Shown piece after piece: positions 37,089 to 46,000 of a stretch of DNA of 64,000 nucleotides. The translations under genes and the position numbers were made by a program. The stretch comes from an uncultured Granulosicoccus sp. GTDB taxonomy: Bacteria > Pseudomonadota > Gammaproteobacteria > Granulosicoccales > Granulosicoccaceae. Numbering within the stretch: position 1 is the first letter of the stretch; each line of letters opens with the position of its first letter. The notes beneath the pieces were generated by a model, which worked only from the letters and a program-made list of their open reading frames with translations, was not told the origin of the DNA and made no database searches. The stretch lies in assembly GCA_947492525.1 (NCBI GenBank), contig CANLNQ010000008.1, positions 62,001 through 126,000 of the forward strand. Reading direction: 5' to 3'.

Positions 37089-37979
37089 ATGAACCCAGAA
37101 TGTCCGCGCTGCCGCGCAAACGGCAACGAGGTGGCTCGCCATGGCACCTTCTATCGACGCTGTGATGCCCGAGCCATCGACCGGTTTCGCTGCAAGGCCT
37201 GCCGCAGCACGTTCTCCCGCGCCACCGACACAGCGGCCTTCAGGCAGAAGAAACGTCGCATCAATCAACCGCTGATGGCCTTGCTCAGTGCCTGTGTGTC
37301 GATGCGCCGGGCCGCTCTGCTACTGAATGTGTCGCGCAGCACAATCAGTCGACGGCTGGCATACCTTGGCGAACAGGCAAGGTTGCAGGAGGAGCGCCTG
37401 CTGGACAGAGAGGCCCCGGTCAGACAGGTACAACTGGATGATCTGATCACGCTGGAGCACACCAAATGCAAGCCCTTGAGCGTCTGCGTGATGGTCGACA
37501 GCCAGCGCCGCTTGATACAGGGATTCGGGGTGGCGCGTATTCCGGCAAGTGGCAATCTGGCGGCGATCTCCCGCAAGAAGTACGGAAAACGCCCCGATGA
37601 GAGCCGAAAGATGCGCGAGGAGCTGTTTGCCGAGGTGCAGCACCGGATCCACGCAGAGGCCTGTTTCAGCACCGATGGGCATGATCAGTACACCACATTG
37701 ATCAAACGCCATTTCCCGGAAAGCTCACATACGGTGCACCCGAGCAAGCGCGGTTGCGTGACCGGACAGGGTGAGTTGAAGAAGGTCGGCTTCGATCCCC
37801 TGTTCTCGATCAATCACACCCTGGCCATGCTCCGGGCCAACATCAACCGCCTGGTGCGTCGCACCTGGTGCACCACCAAGAAACCCGAGGCACTGGTGCA
37901 TCATCTGTGGATCTATGTAGCCACCCATAACCGCATGATTCGGCAGAAGCTGGCCAGACAAAGTCCGACTACAGAATGA
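37089..37979 (+). CDS. IS1-related transposase-like protein, solitary
   Basis: A protein of about 296 residues combining an InsA-like zinc ribbon (CPRCRANGN, then FRCKACRSTFSR), a helix-turn-helix (RRAALLLNVSRSTISRRLAYL) and an InsB-like catalytic domain. Possible DDE acids are in VQLDDLITLEHTKC and CFSTDGHDQYTTLIKR. The C-terminal segment NINRLVRRTWCTTKKPE aligns with IS1 IKRLARKTICFS, but the position of the IS1 third acidic residue is Asn here (SINHTLAML). I found no terminal inverted repeats or second copy in the window, so it may be a relic or a domesticated protein. ATG 37089 begins at the zinc ribbon. Confidence 0.75.
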   Translation: MNPECPRCRANGNEVARHGTFYRRCDARAIDRFRCKACRSTFSRATDTAAFRQKKRRINQPLMALLSACVSMRRAALLLNVSRSTISRRLAYLGEQARLQEERLLDREAPVRQVQLDDLITLEHTKCKPLSVCVMVDSQRRLIQGFGVARIPASGNLAAISRKKYGKRPDESRKMREELFAEVQHRIHAEACFSTDGHDQYTTLIKRHFPESSHTVHPSKRGCVTGQGELKKVGFDPLFSINHTLAMLRANINRLVRRTWCTTKKPEALVHHLWIYVATHNRMIRQKLARQSPTTE

Positions 37980-38158
37980 CGGTGATGTAGCGGATCAGAC
38001 GATAATGCAACTCAGGAGATTTATCATGAGGCACTGAACACACTGATCGAGGCCAGTTTTCGGCTTGTCCGCCGTTTTGCTACTGGGGCCGTGACCGATA
38101 CGGGGAGTCCACGGGCCAGCCTGGGAGTTCCCGAGCCTGCTATGGGACTTCTCCCAGT

Positions 38159-39217
38159 CTAGAGCGACTGGGTGGCGTTCTTGTTGAAGGCTGCCAGTTT
38201 CCGGAAGCCTTCTTCAATGCCGATAGTGGGCTGCCAGTTCAGCAAGCGTTGCGTCTCACGCTGGTCAAACCAGTGAGCCGTGGCCAGCTGCTCCGCGAGA
38301 AATCGGGTCATGGGTGGGTCATCCTGCTTATCCAACAGCTGCCACAGATTTTCGATCACCGTGCCGGCGGTGATCGCGATACCGGCAGGTACGTGCCGGA
38401 GCGGAATATCCATGCCAGCGGCATTCAGTATGCGCTGCATGATCTCGCTCACCGTTCGAGGCTGTCCGTTGGAGATGACCAAGGCATGGCCTGCAGCGCG
38501 ATCCGCGTTGTCAACACCTGCGACTATGGCATCTGCGGCATTGTCGATATAAGTGGTGTCAATCAGGGCCAGAGCACTGCCCACAAGTAGCAGGCGTCCG
38601 GCGCGGGCGCGATCAACGATGCGTTGTATCAGCTGTGTGTCGCCCGGCCCCCAGACCAGGTGAGGTCGCAAGGCAAGCACCTTCATGGTCGGACTGTTGG
38701 CAGCCAGTGCGATCTGTTCGCCAATCGCTTTGGATCGCGCGTAGTGCCCGCGTACATGATCGGGGTCTGCCGCGCCTGCCGGAGCGCCGATCAGTGAGCA
38801 GCCCGAATGAGCGACCGAAGGGGTGGATATATGGACGAAGCGCGCCACCCCGCATTGCGTCGCCATCCTGATCAACCGCTCGGTACCCCTGATGTTGATC
38901 GCTTCAAAGGCATCCCAGCGACCCGCTATGCTGACTTTCGCCGCTAGATGGATCACGGCATCCTTGTCTTTCAGGGCAATGGCTAGTGACGCCTCCGTGC
39001 TGTTGCTCGTGGTGGTTGCTTTACCAGACTCAGACTTTGCGGCGCCGCTCGAGTTTGCGATGTCGCAACAAACCTCGGTGACGCCTGCAATACCGGACGG
39101 CCGACGCTGCAGAACGGTCACCTCATCGCCTCGTTCAAGCAGGCGAGACACGATATGCCGGCCGATCAGGCTGGTCGCGCCTGTGACGAGAACCTTCACC
39201 GTGACACCCGGTTGCAC
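38159..39217 (-). CDS. oleD: OleD, NAD(P)-dependent 2-alkyl-3-ketoacid reductase
   Basis: A 352-residue short-chain dehydrogenase/epimerase of the 3-beta-HSD type. The Rossmann motif is VTGATSLIGRHIVSRLLERG and the catalytic Tyr/Lys pair is HYARSKAIGEQIALA. In the long-chain olefin pathway OleD reduces the 2-alkyl-3-ketoalkanoic acid made by OleA to the beta-hydroxy acid that OleC closes. The gene follows oleA and oleBC on the same strand, which decides between OleD and other epimerases. It is separated from oleBC by 152 bp containing an octamer repeat. Confidence 0.88.
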   Translation of the reverse strand: MQPGVTVKVLVTGATSLIGRHIVSRLLERGDEVTVLQRRPSGIAGVTEVCCDIANSSGAAKSESGKATTTSNSTEASLAIALKDKDAVIHLAAKVSIAGRWDAFEAINIRGTERLIRMATQCGVARFVHISTPSVAHSGCSLIGAPAGAADPDHVRGHYARSKAIGEQIALAANSPTMKVLALRPHLVWGPGDTQLIQRIVDRARAGRLLLVGSALALIDTTYIDNAADAIVAGVDNADRAAGHALVISNGQPRTVSEIMQRILNAAGMDIPLRHVPAGIAITAGTVIENLWQLLDKQDDPPMTRFLAEQLATAHWFDQRETQRLLNWQPTIGIEEGFRKLAAFNKNATQSL

Positions 39218-39263
39218 ATATTCATCGCAAGCTCACTCAATCAAGGATTAGCGTACAAGGATA

Positions 39264-39351
39264 CTGATTCACTGATTCACTGATTCACTGATGCACTGAT
39301 GCACTGATGCACTGATGCACTGATGCACCGATGCACTGATGCACTGATGCA
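39264..39351. repeat. Octamer tandem repeat between oleBC and oleD
   Basis: Eleven contiguous 8-bp units: three CTGATTCA, then CTGATGCA with one CCGATGCA variant. It fills most of the 152-bp oleBC-oleD gap. A period of 8 is out of phase with codons, so it is not coding. Copy-number change would alter spacing upstream of oleD. Confidence 0.95.
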
Positions 39352-39369
39352 CCGACTCGCCACTCGCCC

Positions 39370-42048
39370 TCACAGCGATGCTACCGAGTCTCCTGCCAAT
39401 GTCCGGCCTGCCCACACGGCAACAGCTGTACGGTCAATCTTGGAATTGTGGCGACGATCGACAGGCAGTTTTTTCACCACCAGAACCGCTGCGATATCCA
39501 CATCGTCGCCGACGACTTGTCTTATCTTGTCCGTCAATTCCATGGATGCCTCGCCCGTCGGGGTCAGACTCACCAGAAGCTGTACTACTGCCACGATTAT
39601 CTGAGTGCCGACAGGTCCGACGCCCACGACCGCAGCCAGGGTGACGTCATGCAGGCTCTCGATGCGTTGCTCGCTTGCCACTGGCGCCAGTACGCCCTTG
39701 GGTGTCGTGATCACATGTCCCAGTCGACCACCGATCCACAGCCTGCCGGCATCATCCAGCTGACCGATATCCCCCGTGCGATGCCAGCCTGCTGGCTGGG
39801 AGGCGCGGTGCTCGGTCAGCCACAGTCGATCGTAACTGTCCCGTGCATGCGCGGCCTGCAACAGGATCTCTCCCAGTACACCGGGCTCGCTGGACACGTC
39901 GCCCACCGGCTCACCGAGGGGGCCCAGCGGGTCGATTCGTACCACCACTTCAGGCAGCGGATGTCCGACACAGACGCCTCTACTCCGAGGATCACCTGAT
40001 GATGTCTCCTGGTCGATCTGTTGCAGTTCGGTCAGGGAAACATCGGCAATGGGCAGAGCTTCGGTCATGCCGTAAGGGGTGTGCACATCGGCCGCCGTGA
40101 AGATCGAGTTTGCCTGCGCCAGCAGACTTGCACGAACCGGTGCGCCGGCCGAGAGCAGCAGGCGAACCGCTGAACAGGCAGCTTGCTGCGCATCAGTCAG
40201 TGTCGACTTGCTGGCGACCACATTGACCAGTGCGGCCGGGGAGGCGAACACCAGGGTTGCATTGACAAGCTTCACCGCATCGGCCAGTGATTGCGCCGTC
40301 AGCGTGCCGGGGGCGGTTACATCCATATCCGGCACGATGGACGTGATGCCCATGGTCGGCCCGTACAGCGCAAAGGGTGCGAAGGCAGCAACCAGGCGGT
40401 CGTCCGGCGTAATCCGGTACAGGGACATCAGCGCATCACGTTGCGCCTGAATCTGATGGTGGCGATAGATAACGCCCTTGGACGGTCCGGTTGAACCTGA
40501 GGTGAAGACCACCGCGGCCAGCGTTTCCGGAGACGGTAAGGATGGCGCTGTCGCCGTGCGACCCTGTATGCTCAGGGTCTCCATGTCAGTAACGATGCTC
40601 AGCGTCCTGCTCATGAAAGACGAACGTTTGCCAACGGCAATCCGTTTGCCAGGCCAGCGCAACAGTTTGGCAGCAAGCAGGGCCTTGTCGATACCAATCA
40701 GCCAGGCAGGGTTGGCACTGCGCAGCGCGCGTTGCATGCCGGTCCTGCCCAGCCCGGAGTCGACCAGTACCAGTGTTGCACCGAGTCGCCAGCAGGCGTA
40801 CACAGCCAGACAGAGATCGATACCGGGCGTCACCATGACGGCAACCCGGTCACCCGGATGAATACCGCTTGCCTGCATGCCCGCGGCCAGGTGTTCGATA
40901 CGCGTGGTCAATTCAGCAAAGGTGATGGAACGGTGAACGGGGGCGATTTCGACAATGGCATCCGTCGTGGCGGTTGCTTTCGAGAAGTCAGCAAGTGCTC
41001 GTCTATCTGACAGTGCAGGTATTTCCGGCTGCGCGGATGAAGCCGATTTGACCGGCACGTCAACAGCCAATCGGTAGCGTTCGATCCAGGCAACAACGGC
41101 GCCGGCAACATCGGCATCTTCGGCGACAAAGTGTGCTGCGCCCGGAAAACGATGAACATCGGCATGGGGCAGGCGCTGTTCAAGATCGTGAAGGTAGAGA
41201 TCACTGAATACCTTGTCGCGTGGTCCCCACAGCAGCAAGGCAGGCACCTCTGCCAGTTGCGACAAACCGCTGGCAATCGCATCCAGAGGGCCGGCACTTT
41301 CGTGCTGTGCATCGAGTGGTATATCGGCCACGAAGTCCGCAATGGCAGTGCGTTGTGAAGGCTTGCGATACGGTGCATGGAAACCTGCTCGAACCGCAGG
41401 CGGAAGTCTGGGACTGGACATCGCCACGGCACCCCTGATGAAGGCGCGCGTATTCACGGTGGCATTGTTCAGCACCGGGGGCGATCGCGTCAGGCGGATA
41501 AGCGCCGGTGCGGCGGATTCTGCTGGTTGATGAACCGCTGTGTTGGTCAGAACAACACCTGCCAGCTGAGCAGGCGACTCGGTCGCGGCTGCCTCTGCTT
41601 CACGCAGCGGCAAATGACGCAATGCCCAGCCCAGGGAAATCGGGCCGCCCCAATCGTGAGCGACGGTAACCACTGGCCCTCGAATGCCCATCGTATCGGT
41701 GAGCTGGCACAGGTCGTCTATCCGTCGCGCCAGAGGGCGCCGCACACCCGTACGTTCGGAGTAGCCCATATCCAGTTGATCGACAGCAATCAGGCGCACC
41801 TGCTGGCCGTGAGTTTCCTCCACTTTGGCCAGTAGCTTGCGCCATATAAACGACCAGGACGGGTTGCCATGGACGCAGAGCAGCGTCAGCGCTGGACTGT
41901 CGGACCTCTCGGTCCAGGTATCCAGTACATGCCATGTACGGCCTGCCGCATCGATGCCAGGGGTGTGGACCAGACGTGACCACCGCGGGTCGAGTCCGAT
42001 GATGCCTGCAGGCGGGAGTGAGGCAGGCGCAGTAGGCCGTGTGTTCAC
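39370..42048 (-). CDS. oleBC: OleBC fusion: beta-lactone decarboxylase and beta-lactone synthetase
   Basis: An 892-residue fusion. The N-terminal half (about 1-340) is an alpha/beta hydrolase like haloalkane dehalogenases: oxyanion region VHGNPSWSFIWRKLL, nucleophile Asp132 in VAHDWGGPISLGW, histidine in FPGAAHFVAEDA. In OleB this domain decarboxylates beta-lactones to cis-alkenes. The C-terminal half (about 355-892) is an AMP-forming ligase: VVFTSGSTGPSKGVIYRHHQ, PYGMTEALPIADVSL and HRTGDIGQLDDAGRLWIGG. OleC uses ATP to close the beta-lactone. Fused oleBC genes are known in some bacteria, mainly actinobacteria in my memory. It overlaps the oleA stop by 4 bp. Confidence 0.92.
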   Translation of the reverse strand: MNTRPTAPASLPPAGIIGLDPRWSRLVHTPGIDAAGRTWHVLDTWTERSDSPALTLLCVHGNPSWSFIWRKLLAKVEETHGQQVRLIAVDQLDMGYSERTGVRRPLARRIDDLCQLTDTMGIRGPVVTVAHDWGGPISLGWALRHLPLREAEAAATESPAQLAGVVLTNTAVHQPAESAAPALIRLTRSPPVLNNATVNTRAFIRGAVAMSSPRLPPAVRAGFHAPYRKPSQRTAIADFVADIPLDAQHESAGPLDAIASGLSQLAEVPALLLWGPRDKVFSDLYLHDLEQRLPHADVHRFPGAAHFVAEDADVAGAVVAWIERYRLAVDVPVKSASSAQPEIPALSDRRALADFSKATATTDAIVEIAPVHRSITFAELTTRIEHLAAGMQASGIHPGDRVAVMVTPGIDLCLAVYACWRLGATLVLVDSGLGRTGMQRALRSANPAWLIGIDKALLAAKLLRWPGKRIAVGKRSSFMSRTLSIVTDMETLSIQGRTATAPSLPSPETLAAVVFTSGSTGPSKGVIYRHHQIQAQRDALMSLYRITPDDRLVAAFAPFALYGPTMGITSIVPDMDVTAPGTLTAQSLADAVKLVNATLVFASPAALVNVVASKSTLTDAQQAACSAVRLLLSAGAPVRASLLAQANSIFTAADVHTPYGMTEALPIADVSLTELQQIDQETSSGDPRSRGVCVGHPLPEVVVRIDPLGPLGEPVGDVSSEPGVLGEILLQAAHARDSYDRLWLTEHRASQPAGWHRTGDIGQLDDAGRLWIGGRLGHVITTPKGVLAPVASEQRIESLHDVTLAAVVGVGPVGTQIIVAVVQLLVSLTPTGEASMELTDKIRQVVGDDVDIAAVLVVKKLPVDRRHNSKIDRTAVAVWAGRTLAGDSVASL

Positions 42049-43064
42049 CAGCTTATTTCAAGAAAGGCTGCGTTCAGCCCTGAGCCCACTCCGACACAAA
42101 GCACACGATCACCGGCGCTGAGCGTCGGTGCTTCCTTGGCCAGAGTGAACGGGACTGCAGCCGGGCCGATATTGCCGTAGGTCGGGAACGTCAGCGGTAC
42201 GCGGGTGTGATCGATTCCGAGGATATCGACCATGGCTGCGGTGTGTACACGCGATACCTGATGAATGATGTAGCGATCCATATCGCCCCAATCGTCGCTG
42301 TCAGCCTGGTCCCAGCAGACCTTGCCCAGTTGGGTGCCGGCCGCCAGCAATGCCTTGGTATCGGTACGCATGCTCTCGAGTGAGCCGACGCACAGATCGT
42401 GGTGTTCGGTGGCTGCGCGAAATTCTCCTCGCCCCAGGCGGTGACTACCGGGGTTCTCGGAATGGCGACCCAGGACCATCGCTGCCGAGCCCGAACCGAG
42501 TGTCAGGCTGGCAAAGTTCGAAAACAGGTCTGCCATGGTGGAATTTTCGTCAAGCAGTCGGTTGATGGTGTTTTGCTGGATCTCACGTGTGCCTTCACCA
42601 TCGACAATCAGTGCATAGTCGAGCTGTCCTGCCTCGATGAGTGTGCCAGCCAGATGCATCGCGTTGACGAAGCCCAGACAGGCATTCGACAGGTCGAAGT
42701 TGATGCAGTGCGGTGACAGACCGAGCCGATCATGAACGGAAACCGCGCTGGAAGGTTCCAGACGGTCTCGGCAAACGCTGGTATTGGTGATCATGCCGAT
42801 GCGGCTGGCATCGATACCGGCTGCGGCAATGGCTTTCTCGCCAGCCAGGGCAGAGGCTTCGATAAACGAAATGTCGTTGGGCCATTGACGCCGTTCTTCG
42901 ATACCGGCCAGCTTCTGCAAGAGCCCCGATTCCGCGCCAACGCGTTGCAGAAAGGGCGCGAGAGCCTCGTCGATAGCGGCAGAGGTGACCACTATGGGGG
43001 CATCACACGCTTCTATCGACACGATAGCAACGTCATTGAATTCGTACTGGAAGTTATTGGACAC
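42045..43064 (-). CDS. oleA: OleA, thiolase-fold acyl-CoA condensing enzyme
   Basis: A 339-residue KAS III-like enzyme that joins two long acyl-CoAs head to head into a 2-alkyl-3-ketoalkanoate. The active cysteine is Cys129 in DLSNACLGFVNAMHL, the histidine is in YIIHQVSRVHTAAM and the asparagine in FPTYGNIGPAAVPF. The OleA family also carries the glutamate before the main domain that reaches across the dimer; EERRQWPNDISFIEASA lies in that region. Its 3' end overlaps oleBC, so coupling is likely. It is the first gene of the ole operon, 8 bp after the large helicase gene on the same strand. Confidence 0.92.
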   Translation of the reverse strand: MSNNFQYEFNDVAIVSIEACDAPIVVTSAAIDEALAPFLQRVGAESGLLQKLAGIEERRQWPNDISFIEASALAGEKAIAAAGIDASRIGMITNTSVCRDRLEPSSAVSVHDRLGLSPHCINFDLSNACLGFVNAMHLAGTLIEAGQLDYALIVDGEGTREIQQNTINRLLDENSTMADLFSNFASLTLGSGSAAMVLGRHSENPGSHRLGRGEFRAATEHHDLCVGSLESMRTDTKALLAAGTQLGKVCWDQADSDDWGDMDRYIIHQVSRVHTAAMVDILGIDHTRVPLTFPTYGNIGPAAVPFTLAKEAPTLSAGDRVLCVGVGSGLNAAFLEISW

Positions 43065-43072
43065 GGCACCCT

Positions 43073-46000
43073 CTATACGTCTATGAACCGCGAGTTTCTC
43101 ACGGCATGAGCCGATATGCTTGTTCCGGGGGCATTTTTTTGGTTACCACGCGATGTGACGGAGGACCGATTGGCGGCAATTCGCAGCTGCTCCAGCTCAG
43201 CCACGATTGCTCCTGCCTGTGCATCGGCGTTGCGAAACCAGTCTGTCGAGCAGATTCTGCGCATGTTCCAGCCGAGTCGGCCAAGCGTCTCGTAACGCAA
43301 CCGTTCCCGATCACGCACGGACTCTGCTTCGTGATCATCGCTGCCATCACAGTCGATACCCATCAGAAATTCATCCGGCCGATCCGGATTTCGAACGGCA
43401 ACATCTATGAAGATGCCAGCCACACCCCATCGCGGGACTGCGCGAAACCCGGCCTCAGTCAGTCGGCGAATGAGCGAAGCCTCGAAGGCGCTGTCCAGCG
43501 TCGTCTCAGGCAGGCAAGTCGAGTGCAGGCCTGCACTTTCGCAATACGAGAGCAGTGCTCGCAAGCCCATTAAGCCGCATTGTTGCATTGGGTTATCGGC
43601 TCTGATGTCACAGGAGCCTATCGAGGCGATTATCTCCATTCGCTTGCGAGCGTGTGTCAGCAGCGCCCTCAGGTGTCGCCAACCGTCAGCGGAGCCGATA
43701 CAGCCGAAGCCGTGGATGGCTGTGCTGCCGATCAATCGTGGCCCGACGGTCAGAGAGAACATGATCACATCGCGCTCATGGCCGTGGATGTGTTGCAGAG
43801 CCTTGAAGTACAACGGTTCGCTGGATACTCGTTTGCGTTCGCAGACTTGTCGCAGAACGCTGTCCGAGCTCAGGCGCTTTTCCCAGCACGCTTCGATCTG
43901 GTCGCATTGTTGTGGTGTGATGGCGACAACGCCGACCGATTCATGGGGACGTTGTTGTATTTGTGCAGCGAGCAGATTGATGACATGGTCGGCCTCGGCG
44001 CGGTTGACATCGTCAATGAAGATGCCGTCATCCAGGCGCGTCAAGTTGACACCGTATTCCACCGCTCGAACGAAGGGAGAGGGGAACACCGCCAGGTCAA
44101 TGTCATTGAACTCACGGGCGGCAAGGTTGATGAGTGATTCGTGATGTGAGCGGTAATGCCAACGCAAGCGACGCATGGGCAGCACGGGTGCTACCGCGTC
44201 AAGAATGCTGCGGGCATTTGCCTCATTGGCTACTTCGCTCTCACCCACGCCTTGCTCAGAGACCGTGCGCTGGAGCCATGATGAAGGCAGCAGTTGCCTG
44301 TCGTCGCCGACCACCATCACCTGTCGGGCACGGGCGATGCCGCCCAGCGCTTCTTCCAGAGGGATCTGCGAAGATTCATCGATGATGATGAGATCGAAAT
44401 CATACTGCCCAGGCTCAAGGTATCGTGCCACCGACATCGGACTCATCATGATGCAGGGCTTGAGAGCCTGAATGGCACCTGGTGCACGTTTGAATATCGA
44501 GCGTAATGAGGCCTGCGGTTGTCGCTTGTCTGTCTCATGCTGTATGAGCAATAGCTCTGACAAGGTGTCCGCGGTCCCGCGACAATCGCCCAAGGGAACA
44601 TCGCGACGACTGCAATTCGCTGCAATCTGCATTCGTTGCAACGCCTGCAGCTCCTTGTCGTATCGTTGAAACTGCTGACGAACAGCCTGTATCTCGTTGC
44701 CGTCCAGAGAGGACAGTTCATCGTCCTGCTGCAACATGTATATGGCCAGTTGCCGGTACAGGTCGGCCTGAATGGCCGTTTGAGCCTGCTCTGTGGGGAT
44801 GGATCCGTCTTCCAGCCGGTCCAGCAGAGCGCCCAGCGTATCCGATGCCGTCCTCTGCCGAGCTCGCTGATAGGACAGCCAGGCATCGAGACAGTCGGAT
44901 TGCTGCAATGCACGGGTGTTATGGCGATGGCATTGCGACAATGGCGCAACGTTGGACTGCCATTGCGTGCGATTCACTTGCCCGATGGTTTCGAACTCTG
45001 TCTGCGCGGATGATGCCTCATCGAGTTCGCTGTTCAAGGCCGGCATTGCCTGTCGTAATCTATCCAGTTGTGCCAACGAGGGTTCCTGTTGCATGGCCCT
45101 GGAAAACAGACTTCCGGATGGGGCCAGCTGCAACAGGGCAATGGCCTGCTCCAACTCTGAACATGCGGATGAGTCATCCGTTTCGGGGTTGGCGCTGATG
45201 GCAAACAGTGACGGGACCCAGCGCTTGCAGAATTCCGTCCCCACCCACTCACGATGCTCCCGTGCACTGCTGGACCACAGATTCGCACGGTCTATCAGTT
45301 CCGCCAGACTCAGCGAAGGATCCTCGACGCACTGACGCAGTTTCGTCAGGTGCGCCTCCAGTCGGTAGCAGAGCCCTGTCAGGCCCACCGCTGAGTCCAG
45401 CAGATGGCTGTCGCTCGACAAGGCCGAGAAATGGTTGGGGTAAGTACTCTGCACTTTTTCGACGTTTTCCTGCAGTCGCCGTGCAGTATCACGCAGGCCG
45501 TCGCGCAGAGATTCCTGAAGCAGGCCGGCCGCGTCGTTGTCCAATGCAAACAGCCCATTGGCCAGCGATTTATCCTGTTGCCTCGGTGAGTCGAACTGCT
45601 CCGCTACCGATCGATACCATTGGACAAGTGTGCGGTGCAGTGCCAGATTGGTATCCAGTGAGCGATACACACCGCCCAGCGCCGGGTGGTGTTTCTGTGT
45701 GTCGTGCAGTTCTTCCATGCCTTGCTGGTAAACGACCAGTTGCGGTAGCAAGCGTGCGGTCTCGTCCGGTCTGATGCCGGTTCTGGATAGCTCACGCAAC
45801 CGCTTTCTGGCTTGATGATATTTCGGGCGGAAAAAGGCGTAAAAGCCGGCATTGCTCAGCGTGTCGCCAAGCTCTCGCAGTTGCTCGCTAGCGGGGAGCT
45901 TCTCAAGATTGAAAGCGGGGTGCAATTGGCCGTATTGTTCTCGCAACGCCAGAATGCGAGGCTCCATCTCATCCAGCGCCTCTGCGAAATCGGAATCACG

